NCBI RefSeq assembly: GCF_000701665.1
Contig: NZ_JNJN01000004.1
Span: forward strand, 1-64,000
DNA: 64,000 nt
From: Agathobaculum desmolans ATCC 43058
GTDB lineage: Bacteria > Bacillota > Clostridia > Oscillospirales > Butyricicoccaceae
Direction: 5' to 3'
The notes under the pieces are model-generated. The model did not search any database and was not told the DNA's origin. It saw only the letters and a program-made list of their open reading frames with translations. Numbering within the stretch: position 1 is the stretch's first letter; each line of letters opens with the position of its first letter. A program made the translations under genes and the position numbers. This document shows positions 15,615-23,178 of the stretch, one piece after another.

Positions 15615-16259
15615 ATGAAAAAAGCGGGATGGCTGCTGCTGGCTGTTTTGGCGGCGGTGCTGCTGGGGCTGGGTCTGCGGGGCTGTAGGGGAAATGTGTC
15701 GGAGGAACTTGGATATGAGGCCAAGCCGGTTATCTACCTGTATCCGGAGGAAAAGACCGAGGTCAGCGTTAAGCTGTATTACGACGGCGGGCTGACCGCC
15801 ACTTGGCCGGCGTATGAGGACGGCTGGAACGTGACCGCCTGCCCGGACGGAACCCTGTTTGACGCGCAGGGGAACGAATACTCCTACCTGTTCTGGGAAG
15901 GGGTATCGGATACCACGTATGATTTCACCGAGGGCTTTTGTGTAGCGGGGGAGGATACGGCGGCATTTTTGCGGCAGACGCTGGCGCAGCTTGGCTTGAC
16001 GCCCCGTGAGTATAACGAATTTATCGTGTACTGGCTGCCCAAAATGCAGGAAAACACCTATAATCTGATCGCGTTCCAAGGGGAGGCATATACAGACACG
16101 GCAAAGCTGGCGATCGAGCCGCAGCCAGATAGCCTGCTGCGCGTGTTCATGGCGTGGAAGCCGCTTGCACGGCCGGTCACGATCCGCCCGCAGGCGCTGC
16201 CGCCGTTTGAACGGATCGGCTTCACGGTGGTAGAGTGGGGCGGTGCGCAGGTGGGATAA
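15615..16259 (+). CDS. Conserved hypothetical secreted or membrane-anchored protein
   Basis: A 214-residue protein with an N-terminal hydrophobic helix (WLLLAVLAAVLLGLGLRGC) that serves as a signal anchor or, if Cys24 is lipidated, a lipoprotein signal. The rest is beta-rich and opens KPVIYLYPEEKTEVSVKLYY, then has DGWNVTACPDGTLFD, YSYLFWEGV and EYNEFIVYWLPKMQENTYNLI. I recognise this combination as recurring in uncharacterised proteins of gut Clostridia but know no function. Start after CAGGAGGGAG. Not in an obvious operon. Confidence 0.75.
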   Translation: MKKAGWLLLAVLAAVLLGLGLRGCRGNVSEELGYEAKPVIYLYPEEKTEVSVKLYYDGGLTATWPAYEDGWNVTACPDGTLFDAQGNEYSYLFWEGVSDTTYDFTEGFCVAGEDTAAFLRQTLAQLGLTPREYNEFIVYWLPKMQENTYNLIAFQGEAYTDTAKLAIEPQPDSLLRVFMAWKPLARPVTIRPQALPPFERIGFTVVEWGGAQVG

Positions 16260-16301
16260 AACCGCGCGCGGCTAAAACGGTAGTATGGCGTACAGAGAAG
16301 A

Positions 16302-16337
16302 AAAAGCCTGTTGCAGAAGCTTCTGCAACAGGCTTTT
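16302..16337. terminator. Bidirectional terminator
   Basis: A perfect inverted repeat with 17-base arms starting AAAAGCCTGTTGCAGAA around a two-base centre, with A/T flanks on both sides. It lies between the converging genes at 15615 and 16387. Confidence 0.93.
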
Positions 16338-16386
16338 GTATGTATGTTTTATAGCAAGCTTGCTTCCGCTTGCAGGGAAGATTGGA

Positions 16387-16941
16387 TCAGACCTTCTGCG
16401 TGTGCTGCACCGCAAGGCTGACCGGCTTCCAGATCAAAACCGAGATGGTGTAATCGATCATGGAGTGGATGACCGTGCCCAGACCGACGAGCAGGACAAC
16501 ACTGGTGAAAAAGCCGTTCTGCAGCTGCTCGGCAGAGAACAGCGAACCGGAAACAAAGAACGGCGTGACGACGAGCACCTCGGCCGCGGCATGGATCAGC
16601 GCAATTACCACATTGAATACCATGCTGGAAAGCGGTTTTTCAATGGTTTCGGGGTGACGGCGCAGATACCACGCGCCGAGAAAGGCGAATACAACGTGGG
16701 AAGCCGCGCGCAGCGCAATGATGATCGGCGTGGTTACGAAGAAGCCGACAGTTGTGCCGATGCAGACGGCAACCGCAACAGCGGGCGAGATGAACATGGC
16801 GAGGAAAATCGCCACGTGGCTGGCCAGTGTAAAGGACATCGGCCCAAGTACGATTTTGGGCATGAACATCGGCACAACAATGCCGATCGCACACAGCACG
16901 CCGGCCAGCGCCAGATGATACAAATGCTTATTCTTTGTCAT
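16387..16941 (-). CDS. ECF-transporter S component-like membrane protein, candidate niacin transporter (NiaX-like)
   Basis: A 184-residue protein with about six transmembrane helices (LALAGVLCAIGIVVPMFMPK, then SFTLASHVAIFLAMFISPAVAV and ALRAASHVVFAFLGAWYL). The small size, the Ala-rich first helix and the SFTLASH...ISPAVA segment fit energy-coupling-factor substrate-binding (S) proteins and recall the niacin-specific NiaX group. The assignment is from memory of family patterns, not from a search. Start at 16941 follows GGAAAGGA. Its promoter is overlapped by a TGTC-TT-GACA inverted repeat, and a NiaR-type repressor is encoded 1.4 kb away, which supports a niacin role. Confidence 0.6.
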   Translation of the reverse strand: MTKNKHLYHLALAGVLCAIGIVVPMFMPKIVLGPMSFTLASHVAIFLAMFISPAVAVAVCIGTTVGFFVTTPIIIALRAASHVVFAFLGAWYLRRHPETIEKPLSSMVFNVVIALIHAAAEVLVVTPFFVSGSLFSAEQLQNGFFTSVVLLVGLGTVIHSMIDYTISVLIWKPVSLAVQHTQKV

Positions 16942-16981
16942 AATTTTCAAAATCCTTTCCGATCTTTTGTGAACAGTCAAC

Positions 16982-17017
16982 AGTATACTGCTGTTTGCGA
17001 TAGGTGTCAAGACATAT
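16982..17017 (-). promoter_or_regulatory. Promoter with candidate NiaR operator over the -35
   Basis: On the minus strand: TTGACA (17010-17005), a 17-base spacer and TATACT (16987-16982). The -35 lies inside the inverted repeat TGTCTTGACA, part of the longer AGGTGTCAAGACATAT at 17002-17017. The position suits repression; assignment to NiaR is inference from the nearby regulator gene. Confidence 0.6.
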
Positions 17018-17035
17018 GTTAAATAAAAGCCGGGA

Positions 17036-17064
17036 TTGTTCAGCGGGATTTTTTGTGATATAGT
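17036..17064 (+). promoter_or_regulatory. Sigma-A-like promoter
   Basis: TTGTTC (17036-17041), 17 bases, TATAGT (17059-17064), 25 bases before the metallopeptidase start. It is divergent from the promoter at 16982-17017. Confidence 0.5.
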
Positions 17065-17088
17065 GTAAAAACAAAAGGAGGATGACGG

Positions 17089-17463
17089 ATGATCTCGATC
17101 GATCGTTTTTCGGAAATACTGGAAGTGCTGGCAGAGGAGCTTCCAACGGATTTTTATGAGCAGCTCAACGGCGGTATTGTGGTCGATCCCCGACGGCCGT
17201 TGCACCCGGCGGATGCGCACGGGGATCTGTATATTATGGGGGAGTACCGCATCGATCCGGCCATGGGAAAATATATCGTGATGTATTACGGTTCGTTCCA
17301 CCGCGTGTTCGGCCATTTGGAGGAAGCGGCGCTGACCGAAGAAATGCGCCGCGTGCTGCGGCATGAGTTTCGTCATCATATGGAAGGACGCGCCGGGGTG
17401 CGCGATCTGGAGGCATGGGATGAGGCGCAGATTGCCGCCTACCGTGCGCGGCAGACAGAATAA
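17089..17463 (+). CDS. Metallopeptidase-family (minimal zincin-like) protein
   Basis: A 124-residue protein with a zinc-protease motif HEFRH at about residues 92-96, preceded by VLR and followed by HMEGRAGVRDLE. This is the small, widespread family of minimal HExxH proteins in Firmicutes and Actinobacteria; cellular substrate unknown. The start follows AAAGGAGGATG. Unlinked to a recognisable pathway. Confidence 0.82.
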   Translation: MISIDRFSEILEVLAEELPTDFYEQLNGGIVVDPRRPLHPADAHGDLYIMGEYRIDPAMGKYIVMYYGSFHRVFGHLEEAALTEEMRRVLRHEFRHHMEGRAGVRDLEAWDEAQIAAYRARQTE

Positions 17464-17557
17464 AAGCGCAGCGTGCTGAAATATGCGTTTCCGAGATGCT
17501 GTGCCCTGCTCCTGCCGCGCACGAATGGGGGAGTTGCTTTTGCGCGGTGGTGCAATG

Positions 17558-17588
17558 AAAAAAGTCAGGCATATGGCCTGACTTTTTT
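17558..17588. terminator. Bidirectional terminator
   Basis: A 13-bp stem AAAAAAGTCAGGC/GCCTGACTTTTTT with a short loop. Its core AAGTCAGGC/GCCTGACTT is the same as in the terminator at 3862-3888, so the genome may reuse this terminator sequence. Confidence 0.92.
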
Positions 17589-17655
17589 GTATCCATGCTG
17601 TAAAAAGCATAAGATTGTGCCTGTGCTGTGTATGAAATCGGCGCGGCGGGTGGTG

Positions 17656-18333
17656 TTATGGGGCTGTGGCGCTTTGCCAGCTGGGCTTCATGGGCAGATA
17701 GGTGGGGCAAAACGGCCGTTCCGGTTGGTATTCCGGCTCGGGATAATGTGGATCGACCGAAACATCGTTCATAAAGTTCGCTTGTCCATCACAGCCCGAA
17801 AACAGCCATGTACCGTCCTCCTGCTGTTCCAGAATCCAGTCGAGCGACCAGCCGGCAAGCTGCGGGTCGCTGCCGGTATAGCCGACGGTGACCCGCAAGC
17901 GGGTATAGTTCAAATCGGCATACTGCTCTTCATAAAAGACGGCTTCGGTCTGCGCGGTGGTCACATCAATTCCTTGATGAAATGTGGTAGGATAAAACTG
18001 ATCCGGGTTGAGTGCCATGGGATCGATTTCCGGATTACCGATCTCCTCGCCGCGGAAAAAGACATGGATCGGCGGTTCGTCCGCGTAGCTTGTGCCATTG
18101 TACAGCCGTCGGCATTGCTCGGCATAGGCGGCATATTCCGCCTGCGTGACGCTCTCGCGCACAGAGATTTCCGCCATGGGACGCTGCAGCGGTTCGATCA
18201 GCGCACGGGCTTCTTCCGGATCGAACGCTGCGGTTTGGATACGGACCGGCTCAAGAACTGTGGATTCCGGTGCACAGGCGCACAGCGGAAGCAGCAGAAG
18301 GAGCAGAAGGAGCGGGATAACCAAGCGTTTCAT
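17656..18333 (-). CDS. Hypothetical lipoprotein
   Basis: A 225-residue exported protein. The N-terminus MKRLVIPLLLLLLLLPLCAC is a type II signal peptide whose lipobox LCAC places the lipidated Cys at residue 20. The mature part has no domain I can name; it contains several Tyr/Asp-rich strands (FYPTTFHQGIDVTTAQTEAVF) and a GTWLFSGCDGQ segment, as in small beta-sandwich lipoproteins. The start lacks a strong upstream alternative and follows AGGAGGTGTC. The gene lies just downstream of niaR on the same strand, 30 bases apart, and may be co-transcribed. Function unknown. Confidence 0.75.
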   Translation of the reverse strand: MKRLVIPLLLLLLLLPLCACAPESTVLEPVRIQTAAFDPEEARALIEPLQRPMAEISVRESVTQAEYAAYAEQCRRLYNGTSYADEPPIHVFFRGEEIGNPEIDPMALNPDQFYPTTFHQGIDVTTAQTEAVFYEEQYADLNYTRLRVTVGYTGSDPQLAGWSLDWILEQQEDGTWLFSGCDGQANFMNDVSVDPHYPEPEYQPERPFCPTYLPMKPSWQSATAP

Positions 18334-18363
18334 AAAGACACCTCCTCTGTACAGGCGGTGTGC

Positions 18364-18888
18364 TCACTTGTCGGCATCCAACAGGAAGCCCTGTTCGTGC
18401 AGCCCGGCGGTCACACGGTCGAGCGTGGCCCGATCGGGGGCGCGCAGGGTATGCAGATGGATGCCGCCGGTCAGTTCGCACAGGGGACGTGCGCCGGGGG
18501 TCAACAGCTTTTCACAAAAGGCATCTGCATCAAAGCGGGAGAAGATATGCAGCGGCGCACAGATCTGCCCGTAGATCGGGTGCTCGACTGTTACATCGAT
18601 CAACGCGCCACCGCGGTCAACCACAGTGTACAGTTCGTCCCGCAGGCGGCTGTCATCGTGCCGGCAGACGACACGGCATTCCACATAGGTGGGAGCCGCA
18701 GGGCTTTCCAGCACGTAGCCGCGTGGTGTGGCCAGCACGGACAGGCCGCCCGCACGCAGCAGGGCAATGTCGCCAACGATGATCTGCCGGCTGACGCCGC
18801 ACTGTGCCGCCAGCACAGTGGCAGAGACCGGCCCGGTGGCGCCGCTTAGCAGATGGGTGATTTTGGTGCGCCGTTCAGCAGCGTTCAT
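18364..18888 (-). CDS. niaR: Niacin-responsive transcription repressor (NiaR/YrxA family)
   Basis: A 174-residue regulator. Residues about 3-60 are an HTH_11-type winged helix (RRTKITHLLSGATGPVSATVLAAQ, then VSRQIIVGDIALLR). The remainder is a 3H domain with conserved His residues in VTVEHPIYGQI and GGIHLHTLRAPD. In Firmicutes this pair defines NiaR, which uses nicotinic acid as co-repressor to shut off NAD synthesis and niacin uptake genes. The start is ATG 18888; a GTG at 18897 lies within the AAGGAAGTGA ribosome site. A candidate target is the S-component gene at 16387. Confidence 0.88.
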   Translation of the reverse strand: MNAAERRTKITHLLSGATGPVSATVLAAQCGVSRQIIVGDIALLRAGGLSVLATPRGYVLESPAAPTYVECRVVCRHDDSRLRDELYTVVDRGGALIDVTVEHPIYGQICAPLHIFSRFDADAFCEKLLTPGARPLCELTGGIHLHTLRAPDRATLDRVTAGLHEQGFLLDADK

Positions 18889-19035
18889 TGCAGTCACTTC
18901 CTTAGTACACTTATCATAGCAAAAGCCGGGGGGTTATGCAAGCGAAAGTGATAGAACCGTATAGATGAAGCGGGCGGGGTTTGGGCTGCGAGGTTCTGCT
19001 ACTTTACGGCAGTGCTGTGCACAAGGCGGAAAAAC

Positions 19036-19067
19036 AAAAAGAGCTATGCATAGGTGCATAGCTCTTT
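19036..19067 (-). terminator. Terminator of the 3D-domain gene
   Basis: A 13-bp stem AAAGAGCTATGCA/TGCATAGCTCTTT with a four-base loop; on the minus strand it is followed by TTTGTTTTTCC. Confidence 0.9.
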
Positions 19068-19082
19068 GGTTGCGGTGATAGC

Positions 19083-19769
19083 TTAGCCGAGCAGATAAAT
19101 ATTGGCGTACTTGACACCCAGATCGTAGGCACGGCTGTGAGAAGAAACCAGAACATCGATCTTGTTGCTCTTGATGGCTCCGCCGGTATCCTCGGCGATG
19201 AATACGCCGTAGCCTTCGATATAAACACGGCTGCCCAGCGGAATGACAGAGGAGTCCACTGCGATCGTGCGGCCCTCGGTCGGGGTAGTACCCGAAGCGG
19301 TTTTCGCATCGGCTGCGCCGTTGCAAACAGCGCACGGGCAGTAGAAGGTCAGCTTGTAATTGCCGAGCGATTTGGCATTGCTCTTGATCGCTTCGGTAGC
19401 CAGAAGGGAGGTGGAGTAGGAAACCGTTTTGGCGGTAACCGGATCGTTCAGCAGCTTATTGTAAGCATCCTTCTTGGCAGTGGCAGCAGCCTGTGCCTGT
19501 GCCTGAGCAGCAGCCTCGGCCTTTTTTTGTGCCTCGGCTTCTGCCTTGGCCTTTTTTTGTGCCTCGGCTTCTGCCTTGGCCTTGGAGAGCGCCTGCTCGG
19601 CGGTATTGATCTCATCCGAAGTGAGAACCGTGCCGACGGAGGCATTCAGGTTGGAAGAGAGCACCGCTACCGGCTGCTCCAGCGCGGCAGCGCTGACCGA
19701 AGCCATCGCGCTGACGGCGAGCGCCGCAGCAATCAGCCGGGACGCATGCTTTCGCAGGGAAATAGACAT
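19083..19769 (-). CDS. 3D-domain cell-wall protein (YocH/YabE-like)
   Basis: A 228-residue secreted protein. A signal peptide covers residues 1-28 (ends SVSAAA). Residues about 58-100 are a low-complexity Ala/Glu/Lys/Gln helix with an exact ten-residue repeat. The C-terminal 3D domain (about 135-228) has TFYCPCAVCNG, GRTIAVDSSVIPLGSRVYIEG, EDTGGAIKSNKIDVLV; the three conserved Asp residues that name the domain and give a lytic-transglycosylase (MltA-like) active site are in AVD, EDTGG and KIDV. Probably trims or remodels peptidoglycan. Start follows TTAGGAGTG. A sigma-A promoter lies at 19884-19912. Confidence 0.88.
   Translation of the reverse strand: MSISLRKHASRLIAAALAVSAMASVSAAALEQPVAVLSSNLNASVGTVLTSDEINTAEQALSKAKAEAEAQKKAKAEAEAQKKAEAAAQAQAQAAATAKKDAYNKLLNDPVTAKTVSYSTSLLATEAIKSNAKSLGNYKLTFYCPCAVCNGAADAKTASGTTPTEGRTIAVDSSVIPLGSRVYIEGYGVFIAEDTGGAIKSNKIDVLVSSHSRAYDLGVKYANIYLLG
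19521..19580 (-). repeat. Exact 30-base tandem duplication inside the 3D-domain gene
   Basis: Bases 19521-19550 and 19551-19580 are identical. On the coding strand each encodes the ten-residue unit AKAEAEAQKK of the helical linker. In-frame tandem units like this change copy number easily by slippage. Confidence 0.9.
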
Positions 19770-19883
19770 TTGTGTTACACTCCTAAATCGTCGTGAAAAC
19801 CCGCGGGGTCGCGGCTCGGTTGTTACCGAATTGTTTTCGTGTTGTTACTGTTTTGTTCTCGATCTGTTTCCGATCTGTAACCT

Positions 19884-19912
19884 ATGATACTTCACAAGCG
19901 TGGATTTGTCAA
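19884..19912 (-). promoter_or_regulatory. Sigma-A promoter of the 3D-domain gene
   Basis: On the minus strand: TTGACA (19912-19907), a 17-base spacer, TATCAT (19889-19884). This leaves an unusually long leader of about 110 bases before the start. The 14-base GAACAATTTTGTTC palindrome at 19921-19934 lies just upstream of the -35. Confidence 0.65.
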
Positions 19913-20000
19913 ACACTTTCGAACAATTTTGTTCAAGTTATACAAGTCTTTTTTGGGAAAACAGAAAACTCTGTATGGACACACGAAAAAAAGAAGGACA

Positions 20001-20044
20001 TTTTGTAACCAAATCGTAAGAGTGTGAACAATTTGGTTACAAAA
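20001..20044. repeat. 14-base perfect inverted repeat in the 3D/RNase J intergenic region
   Basis: TTTTGTAACCAAAT (20001-20014) and ATTTGGTTACAAAA (20031-20044) are exact complements around a 16-base loop. Either strand could form a strong hairpin; on the minus strand it is followed after a gap by TTCTTTTTTTC. It may be a terminator or a regulatory site. The adjoining 20045-20230 is GC-rich, has a 7-bp hairpin GCACCGG-TCTA-CCGGTGC at 20164-20181, and holds no gene or known RNA that I recognise. Confidence 0.6.
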
Positions 20045-20230
20045 CCAGAGCTTGTCCGCAGAAGTGGGGAAAGCGGCAGGCCGGCGGTAATATCAGAGGC
20101 AGGCAGTGGGGAAAATACAACACAAGCCCTTTGGCGCGGCAACTGGGCGGCGGGGGAAAAGCTGCACCGGTCTACCGGTGCGCTGCCGCTTTGGGGGTGC
20201 GCATGGCACAGCGGTTCCGGGAAAAAAGCC

Positions 20231-20404
20231 TTTACACCTGAGATATGATATGGTATGCTATAAATAAGTGTTTGCAGCCTGTGTGGGGATATTCTGGCAT
20301 TTCCGCCGGAAACCGGACTGCAGAGCATCCTATATTATATAGTAGAGAAAGACGGACGAACGGGATCGCAGGTCTGTCTTTACGCAGGCGGGGGAGGGAC
20401 CCGC
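20231..20404 (+). promoter_or_regulatory. RNase J promoter and structured 5' leader
   Basis: TTTACA (20231-20236), 17 bases, TATGCT (20254-20259) form a promoter about 190 bases upstream of the RNase J start. The leader contains a 10-bp stem at 20348-20357/20372-20381 with a 14-base loop, and a GCGGG/CCCGC stem at 20388-20404. RNase mRNAs are often controlled through leader structures; autoregulation here is inference. Confidence 0.55.
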
Positions 20405-20451
20405 GTTATTTATATCCATATGAAGTGATAAAGGAAAGTGATAAAACTGTT

Positions 20452-22110
20452 ATGAAGGAAAAACTGAAAATCATACCGCTCGGCGGTTTGAATGAGATCG
20501 GCAAAAACATGACCGTAATCGAGTACGGCGGTGATATCATCGTGATCGACTGCGGTGTGGCTTTCCCGGATGACGATATGCTGGGCGTTGATCTGGTCAT
20601 TCCGGATACGACTTATCTCAAGCGCAACTTGAACAAGCTGCGCGGTTATGTCATCACCCATGGGCATGAGGATCATATCGGCGCGATCCCGTATGTGCTG
20701 CGTGAGTGCAATGCTCCGGTTTACGCCACCCGGCTGACCTGCGGGATCATCGAAACCAAGCTTTCCGAGCATAAAATGCCGCAGAAGGTTCGGCTCAACC
20801 ATGTCCGCGCAGGAGATACGATCAAACTGGGATGCTTTAAGGTGGAGTTTATCCACACCAACCATTCGATCGCGGATTCGGTTGCGCTGGCCATCACTAC
20901 GCCGCTGGGTACGATTCTGCACACGGGTGACTTCAAGATCGACCTGACGCCGGTTTCGGGGGAAATGATCGATCTGGTGCGCATCGGCGAGCTGGGCAAA
21001 AAGGGTATTCTGGCTCTGATGAGTGATTCGACCAACGTGGAACGGCCGGGCTATACGCCGAGCGAGAAGATCGTTGGCAAGTCGCTGGAGAAGTTCATTA
21101 TGGAAAGCGATCAGCGCATCATTATTGCCACGTTTGCCTCCAATGTATCCCGATTGCAGCAGATTTTGGACATTGCGGCTAAGGCCGGGCGCAAGGTGGC
21201 GGTATGCGGCCGCAGTATGGAGAAAATATCCAAGGTTGCGACAGAGTTGGGCTATTTGCAGGATACCGGAAAGGTAATGATCGACATTTCCGAGATCAAG
21301 CGGTATCCCCGCAGCCGCCTGATTATTGTGTCCACCGGGTCGCAGGGCGAGACCATGTCGGCGCTGTACCGTATGGCATACGGCAGCCATAAGCAGGTGG
21401 AGGTCAGCGCCGGTGACCGCATCCTGATCGCGGCTTCCGCGATTCCGGGCAACGAAAAGTCGGTCAATAATATGGTGAACGAGCTGTACAAGCAGGGTGC
21501 CGAGGTTATTTATGACCGCTCTGCTGCGATCCATGTATCCGGCCACGCCTGTCAGGAAGATTTGAAGATGATGCTCGGATTGGCACGTCCCAAGTATTTT
21601 ATCCCCGTACACGGCGAATACCGTATGCTGATGCAGCATGCCGGTCTGGCTCGTGAGATGGGTGTGCATCCCAAAAATATTCTGGTCACGGAAATCGGCC
21701 GTCCGGTCGAGATCAGCGAGAATTCTGCGCGGTTGGGCAATCCCGTGCCTGCCGGCCGCCTGTTGGTGGATGGTCTCGGGATCGGTGACGTCGGCACGGC
21801 AGTGCTGCGCGACCGCAAGCATTTGTCCGAGGACGGCTTGCTGGTTGTTGTTGTAACCGTGGATGCAACCACAGGTGTGGTTATTGCCGGACCGGATATT
21901 GTATCCCGCGGCTTTGTCTATGTGAAGGAAGCCGAGGCCTTGATGGAGGAGCTGCGTATGATCTCGCAGATGGCGCTCGACCGCTGTGCGGTGGAAAATC
22001 TGCGCGATTGGAACAGCCTCAAATCAGCAATCAAGGGCGATGTAAGCGATTATCTGTTCAAAAAGACCAAGCGCAGCCCGATGGTGCTGCCGATCATTAT
22101 GGAAATCTGA
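20452..22110 (+). CDS. rnj: Ribonuclease J
   Basis: A 552-residue beta-CASP metallo-beta-lactamase nuclease, the main 5'-to-3' exo- and endoribonuclease of Firmicute mRNA turnover and rRNA maturation. The zinc motif HGHEDHIGAIPY lies near residues 66-77, further ligands in HTNHSIADS and HTGDFKID, and beta-CASP motifs in LMSDSTNVERPG, STGSQGE, HVSGHACQEDL and FIPVHGEYR. The C-terminal J-specific domain ends PMVLPIIMEI. ATG 20452 is chosen because the protein family begins KIIPLGGLNEIGKNM; the open frame extends upstream through the promoter. Confidence 0.95.
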   Translation: MKEKLKIIPLGGLNEIGKNMTVIEYGGDIIVIDCGVAFPDDDMLGVDLVIPDTTYLKRNLNKLRGYVITHGHEDHIGAIPYVLRECNAPVYATRLTCGIIETKLSEHKMPQKVRLNHVRAGDTIKLGCFKVEFIHTNHSIADSVALAITTPLGTILHTGDFKIDLTPVSGEMIDLVRIGELGKKGILALMSDSTNVERPGYTPSEKIVGKSLEKFIMESDQRIIIATFASNVSRLQQILDIAAKAGRKVAVCGRSMEKISKVATELGYLQDTGKVMIDISEIKRYPRSRLIIVSTGSQGETMSALYRMAYGSHKQVEVSAGDRILIAASAIPGNEKSVNNMVNELYKQGAEVIYDRSAAIHVSGHACQEDLKMMLGLARPKYFIPVHGEYRMLMQHAGLAREMGVHPKNILVTEIGRPVEISENSARLGNPVPAGRLLVDGLGIGDVGTAVLRDRKHLSEDGLLVVVVTVDATTGVVIAGPDIVSRGFVYVKEAEALMEELRMISQMALDRCAVENLRDWNSLKSAIKGDVSDYLFKKTKRSPMVLPIIMEI

Positions 22111-22125
22111 AAACCGTACGGTTTG

Positions 22126-22155
22126 GGCGGCTTCTGCCATGGTGCAGAAGCCGCC
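22126..22155 (+). terminator. Rho-independent terminator of RNase J gene
   Basis: A 12-bp stem GGCGGCTTCTGC/GCAGAAGCCGCC with a six-base loop, followed by TTTTTGCC. Confidence 0.93.
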
Positions 22156-22188
22156 TTTTTGCCTGTATCTGAATTGGCCGGAAATCCT

Positions 22189-22217
22189 TTGACGATGCAT
22201 CGGGTATCTGCTATACT
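22189..22217 (+). promoter_or_regulatory. Sigma-A promoter of the EFR1 gene
   Basis: TTGACG (22189-22194), 17 bases, TATACT (22212-22217), 30 bases before the start codon. Confidence 0.7.
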
Positions 22218-22246
22218 GAGCGTAACAACCGAACGGGGAGGGCTGC

Positions 22247-23071
22247 ATGATGCAGGCAAAACGGGTCTGGGCGATGTATTGGAGCGCGACAGGAACGACG
22301 AAACAGGTGGTTACGACGGTTGCGGAGCGGATGGCAGCGGTGTTGGAGCTGCCGCTCGAACGGTATGATTTTACCTTGCCGGGTGCGCGTGAAGCCGTGC
22401 CGGACTTTACTGCGGCGGATGTGGTTGTGTTCGGAACGCCAACGTATGCGGGGCGTGTTCCTAACGTGCTGCTCAAGTATTTGGCAGTGGTGCAGGGAAA
22501 TGGTGCGGCGGCAGTGCCGGTCGTCACCTTTGGAAACCGTGCGTTTGATGATTCGCTGATCGAGCTGCGCGATATTTTGCGGGGGAATGGATTTCTGCCG
22601 TTCGCGGCGGCGGCGTTCGCCTGCGAGCATTCGTTTTCGACCAGGCTGGCTGCCGGGCGGCCGGATGCGGAGGATCTGCAGCTGGCGGAACGGTTTGCGG
22701 AGCAGGCCGCTGCGCGGGTCCCCTCTCTGACGGCGGATATCCCGGTAGTGGCAGTACCCGGCCGGGCACCGGAAGAGCGTATTTATTATCAGCCGCGCGA
22801 CCGTGCGGGTGCGCCGGTCGATATCCGCAAGGTCAAGCCAAAGACTGCTGACAGCTGTGATGACTGCGGCCTGTGTGCCCTTGTTTGCCCGATGGGCTCG
22901 ATCGACCCGCAGCATGTGCGAAATTATTTGGGGATCTGCATTAAGTGCGGGGCGTGCATCAAAAAATGTCCGCACGGTGCCAAATATTACGATGATCCCG
23001 GCTATCTATACCATAAAACCGAGTTGGAAGAAGGATATGTGCGCCGTGCCGCAGTCAGCCTGTTTGTGTAG
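22247..23071 (+). CDS. EFR1-family flavodoxin-ferredoxin fusion
   Basis: A 274-residue electron carrier. The N-terminal flavodoxin-like domain (about 6-165) has the FMN phosphate loop WSATGTTKQV and FGTPTYAGRVPN. The C-terminal part (about 200-255) holds two 4Fe-4S clusters: CDDCGLCALVCPMGS and CIKCGACIKKCPHGA. These EFrodoxins are common in anaerobic Clostridia and probably move electrons between reduced ferredoxin and unknown partners. Start after GGGGAGGG. Monocistronic. Confidence 0.9.
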   Translation: MMQAKRVWAMYWSATGTTKQVVTTVAERMAAVLELPLERYDFTLPGAREAVPDFTAADVVVFGTPTYAGRVPNVLLKYLAVVQGNGAAAVPVVTFGNRAFDDSLIELRDILRGNGFLPFAAAAFACEHSFSTRLAAGRPDAEDLQLAERFAEQAAARVPSLTADIPVVAVPGRAPEERIYYQPRDRAGAPVDIRKVKPKTADSCDDCGLCALVCPMGSIDPQHVRNYLGICIKCGACIKKCPHGAKYYDDPGYLYHKTELEEGYVRRAAVSLFV

Positions 23072-23101
23072 GCGGCGGATGTGCGGTGCGGCAAGAAAAG
23101 G

Positions 23102-23140
23102 CCCCGCCGGTATACTGCATGATGCAGTATACCGGCGGGG
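23102..23140 (-). terminator. Long palindromic terminator
   Basis: A perfect 19-base-arm inverted repeat beginning CCCCGCCGGTATACTGCAT with almost no loop in the DNA. On the minus strand it is followed by CCTTTTCTTG, so it mainly ends the tex transcript; it may also stop the EFR1 gene. Confidence 0.8.
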
Positions 23141-23178
23141 TCGGCTGCGTGGATAGGGGGTGCGAGGAGGGATGCCGG

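Noticed and set aside
20045-20230. Possible riboswitch or ncRNA (c-di-AMP ydaO, cobalamin, SRP, 6S) between the 3D gene and RNase J
   Set aside because: GC-rich with one clear 7-bp hairpin, but the conserved cores of these RNAs were looked for by eye on both strands and not found.
20024-20248. 74-codon open frame on the plus strand
   Set aside because: GTG start without a ribosome site, overlaps the RNase J promoter, and the translation has no family-like pattern.
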